DNA from: an uncultured Clostridia bacterium
GTDB lineage: Bacteria > Bacillota_A > Clostridia > Christensenellales > Borkfalkiaceae
Assembly: GCA_934292955.1 (NCBI GenBank)
Contig: CAKQXZ010000049.1
Coordinates: forward strand, 1-15,656
Reading direction: 5' to 3'
Length of the DNA stretch: 15,656 nt
Shown here: positions 1 through 7,121 of the stretch, piece after piece
Position numbering within the stretch: the first letter of the stretch is position 1
How the letters are laid out: the number at the start of each line of letters is the position of its first letter
Notes under the pieces: model-generated
Told to the model about the DNA's origin: nothing
Databases searched by the model: none
Seen by the model: the letters and a program-made list of their open reading frames with translations, nothing else
Made by a program: the position numbers and the translations under genes

Positions 1-76
1 GATTTGAACCCCAGATACGCTTATGACGTATACACGATTTCCAATCGTGCGCCTTCGACCACTCAGCCATTCCTCC
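1..76 (-). tRNA. tRNA-Ser (anticodon GGA), 3' end cut by window edge
   Basis: Read on the minus strand, the RNA starts at 76 with GGAGGAA (the 5' acceptor strand), followed by a D-arm. The anticodon arm has stem CACGA/TCGTG and loop TTGGAAA, giving anticodon GGA (plus positions 40-42). A long variable arm with stem ATACG/CGTAT, the hallmark of class II tRNAs such as tRNA-Ser, comes next. The T-arm begins CTGGGGTTCAAATC and is then cut by the window start, so the last dozen or so bases (end of the T stem, 3' acceptor strand) are missing. The molecule decodes UCC and UCU serine codons. No other tRNA is visible next to it here. Confidence 0.96.
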
Positions 77-89
77 ATAGCCGATATGT

Positions 90-106
90 GCGAATATCAT
101 ATTCGC
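90..106. repeat. Perfect 17-base palindrome in tRNA-Ser leader
   Basis: GCGAATAT and ATATTCGC form an exact 8-base inverted repeat around one central base. It lies 13 bases upstream of the mature tRNA 5' end and downstream of the -10 box, so it straddles or closely follows the expected transcription start. It could fold as a leader hairpin in the precursor tRNA, or be a protein-binding site. Nothing in the window decides between these. Confidence 0.7.
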
Positions 107-119
107 AGTCAACCATTTC

Positions 120-148
120 ATTATATATAATCGCAAAAAACTTGTCAA
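120..148 (-). promoter_or_regulatory. Consensus sigma-A promoter of tRNA-Ser
   Basis: On the minus strand TTGACA (plus 143-148) and TATAAT (plus 120-125) are separated by exactly 17 bases. Both hexamers match the housekeeping consensus perfectly. The start site would fall near 113, giving a leader of roughly 37 bases before the tRNA. A perfect promoter suits a highly expressed stable RNA gene. Confidence 0.9.
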
Positions 149-304
149 ACGTTTTTTCGGGATTTAATAAAATTTACTTTTTTGCAGAAAACATCAACGC
201 CCACCGCAAAATAAAACCCTGATTTTCAATAAACATTCCGACCCGCGGTACTTTATAAACGCCCAGCCGAAACGTCGACTATAAAACCGCTCAAACCCAA
301 AACA

Positions 305-353
305 ACCAAAAAAGAACGGGAATATTTTCAAAAAACACTCCCGATCTTTTTTC
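305..353 (-). terminator. Probable bidirectional intrinsic terminator after tex
   Basis: CGGGA (317-321) pairs with TCCCG (339-343) across an AT-rich loop. On the minus strand it is followed by TTCTTTTTTG, and on the plus strand by a run of six T. The stem is only 5 base pairs, so it is a modest terminator. It is the best candidate for ending transcription from tex, about 180 bases after the tex stop. A second GC-rich inverted repeat (GCCGC/GCGGC) lies just upstream of it on the minus strand, near 355-382. The stretch 149-304 shows nothing else I can support. Confidence 0.5.
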
Positions 354-392
354 CGCCGCCCAACGCTTCACCGAGCGGCAGATTTTTTATGT

Positions 393-523
393 TCAATCTT
401 CTTCTTTATCGCAATTGAATTTCTTAATGGGACATTTGAGCCGCCATATCAAACGATTATTAAATAACCAATGGGCTACCCCTAAGCATTTCCGCACCGT
501 CGTTCGGTGCAAAAAACAATCAT
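393..523 (-). pseudogene. Possible decayed small Cys-rich (zinc-ribbon-like) gene
   Basis: Directly after tex, and in the same frame as tex, the minus strand stays open for 46 codons until a TGA at 393-395. That frame has five cysteines and ends with residues WRLKCPIKKFNCDKEED. In a second frame, an ATG at 521-523 starts a short peptide reading MIVFCTERRCGNA. Adding a single A to the GGAAATGC run would join the two frames into a protein with an RCGKC motif followed by a KCP motif about 20 residues later. That layout recalls small Com-like zinc-finger proteins (CxxC ... CPxC). The second CxxC is itself incomplete. No good ribosome site precedes the ATG. This is inference from residue pattern only; it may be chance, a remnant gene, or a stop-codon readthrough tail of tex. 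Confidence 0.22.
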
Positions 524-533
524 CGGCACAAAA

Positions 534-2702
534 TCATTTAATGATCGGCTTGCTTTTAAGGCTCAACCCGATACGTTTTTTGCGTACGTCAACCGAAATA
601 ACGGTGGGTTCGACGACGTCGCCGACTTTAAGGACTTCGCTCGGATGACGAACGAAACGGTCGGAAATTTCGGAAACGTGAACAAGTCCGTCCTGATGCA
701 CGCCGATATCGATAAACGCGCCGAAATCGGTAACGTTTCTGACGGTGCCTTTAATTTTCATACCCGGCTTAAGGTCGCCGATATCCATAAGGTCGGCTCT
801 GAGCATCGGCTGCGGCAGGCTGTCGCGCACGTCGCGGCCGGGTTTGAGCAGTTCGGTCACGATATCGTTAAGCGTATCTTCTCCGAGCCCGGTTTCTTCG
901 CACACTTTTTTAATGCCGTACGCCTTGATTTTATCCTTAATTTCGCCGAGATTGCCGTTTTCTACGTCTTTATCGGTATACCCGAACAGGTCGAGCAGTT
1001 TCTTCGTTCCGTCGTAAGATTCGGGGTGTACGCCCGTATTATCGAGAATGTTTTTCGCCCCGGGGATACGCATAAAGCCCGCGCACTGCGTAAACGCCTT
1101 TTCGCCGAGTTTAGCGACCTTAAGCAGTTCTTTTCTCGATTTGAACTTGCCGTGCTCTTCTCTGTATGCGACGATGTTTTTCGCAACCGCCGCGTTAAGT
1201 CCCGAAACGTAAGACAACAGCGACACGCTTGCGGTGTTAAGGTCGGCGCCGACTTTATTAACGCAGTCTTCCATAACGCCTTTAAGCACGCTGTCGAGCC
1301 TGTTTTCGGGCATGTCGTGCTGATACTGCCCCACGCCTATCGACTTGGGATCGATTTTTATAAGTTCGGCAAGCGGATCCTGCAGTCTTCTCGCAATCGA
1401 AACCGCAGAACGCTCGGAAACGTCGTAATCGGGGAACTCTTCCGCGCCCAGTTTAGACGCCGAATACACCGACGCGCCCGCTTCGCTTACGACCATATAC
1501 GAAACCTTTCCGCCGTATTCGCGCACGAGATCGGACACGATAATTTCGCTTTCTTTCGAAGCGGTTCCGTTACCGATCGAAATAACCTGCACGCCGTATT
1601 TTGCGATAAGTTTTCTTACGACCGCCTTGCCTTCTTCCACCTTGTTCTGCGGCATCGTGGGATAAATAACCGTTTTATCGAGCACCTTGCCCGTTTCGTC
1701 GACAACGGCGAGTTTGCAGCCCGTTCTGTAAGCGGGGTCCCATCCGAGCGTAACCTTATCGCGGATAGGCGGCTGCATAAGCAAGGGGCGCAGATTGACT
1801 TCAAACATTTTAATAGCCTGCTCGTTCGCGGCGTCGGTAAGCGTATTTCTCACTTCGCGTTCGATCGACGGAGCAATAAGTCTTTCGTATGCGTCCTGGC
1901 AAGCCGCTTCAACATAGGGCGTGAAAATACTGCCGTCCTTAACGAACGCCGCCATGCACACGCGCCCGCCGAACGTCTTATCTATTCCGAGTTTAACCTT
2001 AAGATACCCTTCTTTTTCGCCGCGGTTTATGGCAAGAATTCTGTGGTTCTTTATATCGGCAACGGGTTCGGCGTAATCGGAGTAGTTTTCGTAAACTTTT
2101 GCGCCTTCGTCGTCGGTTTTTGCAAGTTTAGACGAGATTTCGCCGTTTCTTAAGAAGATGTTACGCAGTTTTTTGCGAAGTTCCGCGTCGTCCGAAACTC
2201 TTTCGGCAACGATATCCATAGCCCCCGCAAGCGCGTCTTTTGCGGTTTTTACGCCGAGTTCTTCGTTAATGTATTCTTTGGCAACGTCTTCAGCGCTGCC
2301 CGTCTTCATTTCCTGCGCAAGCATAATGTCGGCAAGCGGAGTAAGTCCTTTAGCCGCCGCAACCGTCGCGCGCGTTTTCTTTTTCTGTTTGTACGGGCGG
2401 TAAATATCTTCGACTTCGGTAAGCGTTTCCGCCGCAGAAAGAGCCGCTTTTATCTCGTCGGTCATCTTCCCTTGCTCTGTAATGCTGCGCTCCACGTCGC
2501 CCTTTCTTTCTTCGAGATTGCGTAAATACGTCAGTCTGTCCGACAGTTCGCGCAAAACCTGATCGTCGATATGCCCGGTCAGTTCCTTACGATAACGCGC
2601 TATAAACGGAATCGTGTTTCCGTCGTCAAGCAAAGCGACAATGTTGGTCACATGCTCGGGCTTCAAAGAAAATTCCTGCGTGATTTGCTGTAAAATATCC
2701 AT
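534..2702 (-). CDS. tex: Tex-type S1 RNA-binding protein (transcription accessory protein)
   Basis: A full-length 722-residue member of the Tex family, cytoplasmic nucleic-acid-binding proteins linked to transcription and ribosomal stress. The N-terminal Tex helical domain covers roughly residues 1-190, with the family sequence IPFIARYRKE at 31-40. A YqgF/RNase H-like domain follows (about 316-440, beginning VTLGWDPAYRTGCKLAVVD). Helix-hairpin-helix repeats come next (about 490-560, LLSYVSGLNAAVAKNIV). A C-terminal S1 domain ends the protein (about 642-717, GTVRNVTDFGAFIDIGVHQD). The start is supported by GGAAA upstream and by the usual family N-terminus. It lies 107 bases after the amylase gene; a TACAAT box precedes it but I find no good -35, so it may be partly co-transcribed. 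The C-terminus stops right after the S1 domain. The gene is ordinary housekeeping and unrelated to glycogen. Confidence 0.96.
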   Translation of the reverse strand: MDILQQITQEFSLKPEHVTNIVALLDDGNTIPFIARYRKELTGHIDDQVLRELSDRLTYLRNLEERKGDVERSITEQGKMTDEIKAALSAAETLTEVEDIYRPYKQKKKTRATVAAAKGLTPLADIMLAQEMKTGSAEDVAKEYINEELGVKTAKDALAGAMDIVAERVSDDAELRKKLRNIFLRNGEISSKLAKTDDEGAKVYENYSDYAEPVADIKNHRILAINRGEKEGYLKVKLGIDKTFGGRVCMAAFVKDGSIFTPYVEAACQDAYERLIAPSIEREVRNTLTDAANEQAIKMFEVNLRPLLMQPPIRDKVTLGWDPAYRTGCKLAVVDETGKVLDKTVIYPTMPQNKVEEGKAVVRKLIAKYGVQVISIGNGTASKESEIIVSDLVREYGGKVSYMVVSEAGASVYSASKLGAEEFPDYDVSERSAVSIARRLQDPLAELIKIDPKSIGVGQYQHDMPENRLDSVLKGVMEDCVNKVGADLNTASVSLLSYVSGLNAAVAKNIVAYREEHGKFKSRKELLKVAKLGEKAFTQCAGFMRIPGAKNILDNTGVHPESYDGTKKLLDLFGYTDKDVENGNLGEIKDKIKAYGIKKVCEETGLGEDTLNDIVTELLKPGRDVRDSLPQPMLRADLMDIGDLKPGMKIKGTVRNVTDFGAFIDIGVHQDGLVHVSEISDRFVRHPSEVLKVGDVVEPTVISVDVRKKRIGLSLKSKPIIK

Positions 2703-2809
2703 TTTTGTATTTCCTTTTTCGGTATTGTACTAATAATTTTTATCTTAGAGATTCTATTCCTTATCCCTGAAAACATTGAATAATCGACCTATAGCCCTAT
2801 ATTTTATAT

Positions 2810-4645
2810 TCAAGCTTTATCGATTATACAAAATTCGTAAGGTTTGAGTTCAAACGATTTACCGCCTTTTCCGCCATAAAGATCGACGGCGTTTTCATCG
2901 GTATTCAATATATATGCCGTTTGCGAAACGTTAACCGCAATAAGCAGCGAGCCGTTTCCCGACGTTCTTGAAAAAACAAACAGTCCGCCTTTTTCGTACA
3001 CGATTTTAGTATCGCCCTTTGCAAGAACGTTTTTATATTCCGTTCTTATCTTTGCAATCTTGCGGTAATGCGTAAGCAGTTCTTCGTCGGGGTTATCCCA
3101 GTTAAAACATCTGCGGTTATACGGGTCGAGATCGCCTTCCAGCCCTTCTTCGTCGCCGTAATACACTGTCGGAATGCCGTACAGAAAGAACTGCACTACA
3201 GACGCGCATTTAAGCCTTAGTTTTCCGCGATTATATTCTTCGGGGCTGAGTTTTTCGCCCGCCATTTCGTCTTTATTATATATTGCGGTTTTACGTCCGA
3301 ACAGGGTAATCGCCCGCGCCGAATCGTGCGTAGACAGCACGTTCATCAGACAATCGAGCGCGGCTTTTGGATAGTTATTTATCTGCTCCCGCACAGTCCT
3401 TGCCAGAAAGTCGCAGTTTCCGCTCAGAACGAAATCGCAAATCGCGTCTTTCAGCGGATAATTCATGACCGAATCGAGTTCGCCGTCAACGAAATATCTG
3501 CGGCGTATTCCGTACGCGATTTTATTGGTCGCATCTTCCCAAACTTCACCTATAAGCAGGTTATCGGCACTTTCGCGTTTTATGGTCGCCCTTATTTTTT
3601 TAATAAAATCGTCGGTAAGTTCGTCGGCGACGTCAAGCCGCACGCCCTTGAAACCTACTTTAAGCCAGTAATCTAAAACGCCGCCTTTATCGCACACAAA
3701 AGACTGAAAATTCTCGCAGTCTTTTCTTATCGCGGGCAAAGTCTTAAAATTCCACCAACTGTCATAATCGTCGGGATATTCGCGGAAAGAATACCAATCG
3801 AAGTACGGCGACAAAGTCGACTGATACGCGCCGACAGAATCGTAATTTCCGTATTTATTAAAGTATTTACTGTCTGCCCCCGTATGGTTGAAAACGCCGT
3901 CGAAAATAAAGCGAATACCGCGTTTCCCGCCTTCGAGCGCGACTTTTTGCATATCTTCCGCCGTCCCCAGAACTTCGTCGGGCTGCATATAATCGCCCGT
4001 ATCGTAGCGGTGCGAAGAGTAACTTTTGCATACAGGGTTAAGATATACGCACGTTACGTTAAGCGACGACAGATAGTCGAGCTTACTCTCTATCCCCTTG
4101 AAATTACCGCCGAAAAACTCGTTGTTTCTTACAACTCCGTCGGGCGAACGAAAGGTCGGCAAACCGCCCCAGTCGTACCGCGCGATTTTTCCGTCCGATA
4201 CCCAAAAATCTCCCGACCTGCAAAACCTGTCGGGAAAAATCTGATAAATTATTCCGCCTTTAACAACGTCGGGAGTAACGTAATCTTCGGCGTAAACGGT
4301 CAACTGCCAGTCGAAAACTCCGCACGAATAACCATACCCGCCGTCAATGCCCGAAAAAGGAACCGCCTCGGGCAGAAGATTATTATCCGCCGCAAAAACG
4401 ACTTCTTTTCCTTCTTTTAATGCGATAAGCCTATAGAAATACAAACCGCGCTCAAAGCTTTTTTCAAGGTGAAAACCGTCGTCTTTTTTCTCAAAACAAA
4501 GGGCTATAAGTCGATTATCGCTACAAACAGACATTTTAAGTTCATCCGCGTCTGACTCGACGAAAAAGCGGACGGCGGTGTTTTCAGCCACCCCGCCCGT
4601 TATACTTTTATACTTTTCGTCAAGCGGATTATACTTTATATACAT
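2810..4645 (-). CDS. GH13 neopullulanase / cyclomaltodextrinase-type amylase, cytoplasmic
   Basis: A 611-residue alpha-amylase superfamily enzyme. An N-terminal beta-sandwich-like region (about 1-120) precedes the barrel, which begins GGIIYQIFPDRF at 130-141. Conserved regions are visible: DGVFNH (249-254), GVRLDVAD with the predicted nucleophile Asp338, LLIGEVWED with the acid/base Glu367, and LSTHDSAR with transition-state Asp441. The layout fits neopullulanase, maltogenic amylase and cyclomaltodextrinase (GH13_20 or a near subfamily); exact substrate cannot be read from sequence. There is no signal peptide, so it should act on cytoplasmic glucans. It begins 14 bases after glgP, and no classical GlgX is present in this cluster, so it probably handles limit dextrins or maltodextrins from phosphorylase action. 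No clear Shine-Dalgarno precedes its ATG, which lies in a duplicated AT-rich segment; translational coupling to glgP is likely. Confidence 0.9.
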   Translation of the reverse strand: MYIKYNPLDEKYKSITGGVAENTAVRFFVESDADELKMSVCSDNRLIALCFEKKDDGFHLEKSFERGLYFYRLIALKEGKEVVFAADNNLLPEAVPFSGIDGGYGYSCGVFDWQLTVYAEDYVTPDVVKGGIIYQIFPDRFCRSGDFWVSDGKIARYDWGGLPTFRSPDGVVRNNEFFGGNFKGIESKLDYLSSLNVTCVYLNPVCKSYSSHRYDTGDYMQPDEVLGTAEDMQKVALEGGKRGIRFIFDGVFNHTGADSKYFNKYGNYDSVGAYQSTLSPYFDWYSFREYPDDYDSWWNFKTLPAIRKDCENFQSFVCDKGGVLDYWLKVGFKGVRLDVADELTDDFIKKIRATIKRESADNLLIGEVWEDATNKIAYGIRRRYFVDGELDSVMNYPLKDAICDFVLSGNCDFLARTVREQINNYPKAALDCLMNVLSTHDSARAITLFGRKTAIYNKDEMAGEKLSPEEYNRGKLRLKCASVVQFFLYGIPTVYYGDEEGLEGDLDPYNRRCFNWDNPDEELLTHYRKIAKIRTEYKNVLAKGDTKIVYEKGGLFVFSRTSGNGSLLIAVNVSQTAYILNTDENAVDLYGGKGGKSFELKPYEFCIIDKA

Positions 4646-4658
4646 ACTTTATATACAT
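4633..4658 (-). repeat. 13-base tandem duplication over the amylase start codon
   Basis: On the minus strand ATGTATATAAAGT occurs twice in direct tandem, immediately after the glgP stop. Because 13 is not a multiple of three, the first ATG (4656-4658) opens a 9-codon decoy frame that ends at TAA (4629-4631). The second ATG (4643-4645) starts the amylase. Both ATGs have identical following context. Confidence 0.9.
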
Positions 4659-4659
4659 A

Positions 4660-7095
4660 TTACTTAAGCGGTTTAAGATCCCAGATATTGTCTGCGTATT
4701 CCTTTATACTTCTGTCCGAAGAGAATATTCCGCTCGCCGCAATATTCTTAAGGCTCTTCGTATTCCACACTTTTTTGTCTGCGTAATCGGAAAGCATAGC
4801 CTTGCGCATATTTGCATATGAATCGAAGTCCGCCATGCACATATAGGGATCGGCAACGGGCGACTGACGGAGCAGATAGTCCGCCATATTATTGAAACTT
4901 TCGCCCGAATAACCGCGTTTAAGGCTGTCTATCACCACGCGGAGCGCGGGATTATTGTTATAAAACGCAGAAGAATCGTAACCTTTTTTCCAGAGCGCGT
5001 CAACTTCGTCGGCTTTAAGCCCGAAGATGTAGATATTGTCGTTACCGACCGCCTGAGCCATTTCCACGTTCGCGCCGTCGAGCGTACCGAGCGTCAGCGC
5101 GCCGTTTATCATAAACTTCATGTTGCCGGTGCCGCTCGCTTCTTTACCCGCCTGCGAAATCTGTTCCGAAACTTCGGCTGCGGGCATAATGAGTTCGGCA
5201 AGAGTAACAGAATAGTTTTCTACATAATGCACTCTGAGTTTATCTCTAACGCGCTTATCGGGGTATTTTGCTATATCGTCGGAAAGGAAACAGATAAGTT
5301 TGATTATCTGCTTAGCCATATAATACCCGGGCGCGGCTTTCGCTCCGAAGAAGAAAGTCTGCGGCTGCATAGGCATATCGGGGTTCGCCTTTAACTGCTC
5401 GTAAAGGTAAATTATATGCATAACGTTAAGCAACTGCCGCTTATACTCGTGCATACGCTTTGCCTGAACGTCGAAAAGCATACCGTTGTCTATTTCCGTT
5501 CCGCTCTTTTTGTAAAGATAATCGGCAAGCCGTTTTTTATTGTGCGCCTTGATTTCTTCAAGCCGTTTAAGCACGTTTTCGTCGTTCACATAAGCCGAAA
5601 GCCCCGAAAGCAATGACGCGTCTTTAACGAATCCGTCGCCTATAAGATCGCATATCAGCGACGAAAGTTCGGGGTTAGCCTGACACAGCCATCTTCTGTA
5701 CGCAATGCCGTTCGTGACGTTGGTAAATCTGTCGGGATAAACTTCGTAAAAGTCTTTGAACGTGTCTTTTTTGAGTATTTCGCTATGCAGAGCCGAAACG
5801 CCGTTAACCTTTTTAGAACCGATTACGCTAAGGTTAGCCATCTTGATTTGCCCATGCGACATAATGCTCATACGGTCGATCTTATCCCACTGCCCCGGGA
5901 AACGTTGCCACATGTCGCCGCAGAATCTCGCGTTGATTTCGCGTATAATGCTGTAAATACGCGGCAGACGGCGTTCGATAAGGTCTTCGTTCCACTTTTC
6001 GAGCGCCTCGCTCATAACCGTGTGATTGGTATACGCCACGGTGCGGGTAACTATATCCCACGCGTGTTCCCACGAATAGCCGTAATCGTCCATAAGAATA
6101 CGCATAAGTTCGGGAATGCAAAGCGCGGGGTGCGTGTCGTTTATATGAATGCTGGCTTTATCGGGCAGATTATCGAGCGTGCCGAAACGGCGCATATGCG
6201 TCGAAATAATATACTGCAAGGTCGCCGAAACAAGAAAATACTGCTGTTTGAGCCTTAAAGACTTACCTTCGTAATGGTCGTCCGCGGGGTACAGAACCTT
6301 GGTTAAAAGTTCTGCTTCGCCCGACTCTTTCATGCAGCGCATATAATCGCCTTCCGAAAAAGAACGCATATCGAACGACTTGCAACTTCTCGCGCTCCAC
6401 AGCCTTAAAACGGACACCGCTTCCGAGTCTTTACCCGAAATCATCATGTCGTAAGGCACGGCTTCTATCTCGTTTGCGTCGACGTGCTCGACCTTCATTC
6501 CGTTTTCAGTCCAGTGTTCTTCTATTCTTCCGTCAAACTTGACTCTGAACGTTTTATCCAGTCTTTGAGTAAGCCATACTTCTCCGCCCGGCAACCATTC
6601 GTCGGGAAGTTCGGTCTGCCACCCGTCAACTATTTTCTGTTTGAAAAGCCCGTATTCGTAACGCAGAGAAAAGCCCATCGTGGGATAATCCATCGTCGCG
6701 AGCGAGTCCATAAAGCAAGCGGCAAGTCTGCCCAAGCCGCCGTTACCGAGCCCTGCATCGGGTTCGTTTTCGTACAGTTCGTCAAGGTTCGTTCCGTATT
6801 TTTTAAGCGCGGCGTTAAGTTGTTTTTCTATGCCGAGATTATACACGTTGTTCTTAAGCGAACGTCCGAGCAGAAATTCCATGCAAAGATAATACACGCG
6901 CTTGGCTTTCTTTTCCTTTACTTTATAGTTAAAACTTTTCCGTTTTTCAAGCAGTATGTCGCGCACGGTCATAACAACCGCTTTATACAGTTGATCGGAA
7001 GTCGCTTCTTTTCCGGAAACGCCGAAAAAGCGCGACAGTTTACCGTCAATCGTTTCTTCCGCTTCTTTTTTCGTAAAATCGATTTTCTCGTTCAT
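4660..7095 (-). CDS. glgP: Glycogen/maltodextrin phosphorylase
   Basis: An 811-residue GT35 phosphorylase of normal family length. It removes glucose from the non-reducing ends of alpha-1,4 glucan with phosphate, giving glucose-1-phosphate, and uses pyridoxal phosphate. Diagnostic stretches are EPDAGLGNGGLGRLAACF (111-128), HINDTHPALCIPELMR near 317-332, AKRMHEYKRQ near 545-554, and the cofactor-site signature EASGTGNMKF ending around Lys660, the predicted Schiff-base lysine. The ATG is preceded by AAGGAG at good spacing. It starts 26 bases after glgA and is followed 14 bases later by the amylase gene, so the three are almost certainly one transcript. The gene gives this operon its degradative arm. 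Choice between glycogen and maltodextrin preference cannot be made from sequence. Confidence 0.97.
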   Translation of the reverse strand: MNEKIDFTKKEAEETIDGKLSRFFGVSGKEATSDQLYKAVVMTVRDILLEKRKSFNYKVKEKKAKRVYYLCMEFLLGRSLKNNVYNLGIEKQLNAALKKYGTNLDELYENEPDAGLGNGGLGRLAACFMDSLATMDYPTMGFSLRYEYGLFKQKIVDGWQTELPDEWLPGGEVWLTQRLDKTFRVKFDGRIEEHWTENGMKVEHVDANEIEAVPYDMMISGKDSEAVSVLRLWSARSCKSFDMRSFSEGDYMRCMKESGEAELLTKVLYPADDHYEGKSLRLKQQYFLVSATLQYIISTHMRRFGTLDNLPDKASIHINDTHPALCIPELMRILMDDYGYSWEHAWDIVTRTVAYTNHTVMSEALEKWNEDLIERRLPRIYSIIREINARFCGDMWQRFPGQWDKIDRMSIMSHGQIKMANLSVIGSKKVNGVSALHSEILKKDTFKDFYEVYPDRFTNVTNGIAYRRWLCQANPELSSLICDLIGDGFVKDASLLSGLSAYVNDENVLKRLEEIKAHNKKRLADYLYKKSGTEIDNGMLFDVQAKRMHEYKRQLLNVMHIIYLYEQLKANPDMPMQPQTFFFGAKAAPGYYMAKQIIKLICFLSDDIAKYPDKRVRDKLRVHYVENYSVTLAELIMPAAEVSEQISQAGKEASGTGNMKFMINGALTLGTLDGANVEMAQAVGNDNIYIFGLKADEVDALWKKGYDSSAFYNNNPALRVVIDSLKRGYSGESFNNMADYLLRQSPVADPYMCMADFDSYANMRKAMLSDYADKKVWNTKSLKNIAASGIFSSDRSIKEYADNIWDLKPLK

Positions 7096-7121
7096 ATGTT
7101 CTGCTCCTTATGCGTTCGATT

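Noticed and set aside
494..510. GCACCG/CGGTGC hairpin after tex as a terminator
   Set aside because: On the minus strand the T-run comes before the hairpin, not after it, and on the plus strand an A-run follows, so it does not fit an intrinsic terminator in either direction.
507..2153. Long open frame of 548 codons on the plus strand opposite tex
   Set aside because: It is the antisense shadow of tex. It has the Arg/Phe/His-rich composition expected from reverse reading of coding sequence, no family motif and no ribosome site. tex itself has full domain support.
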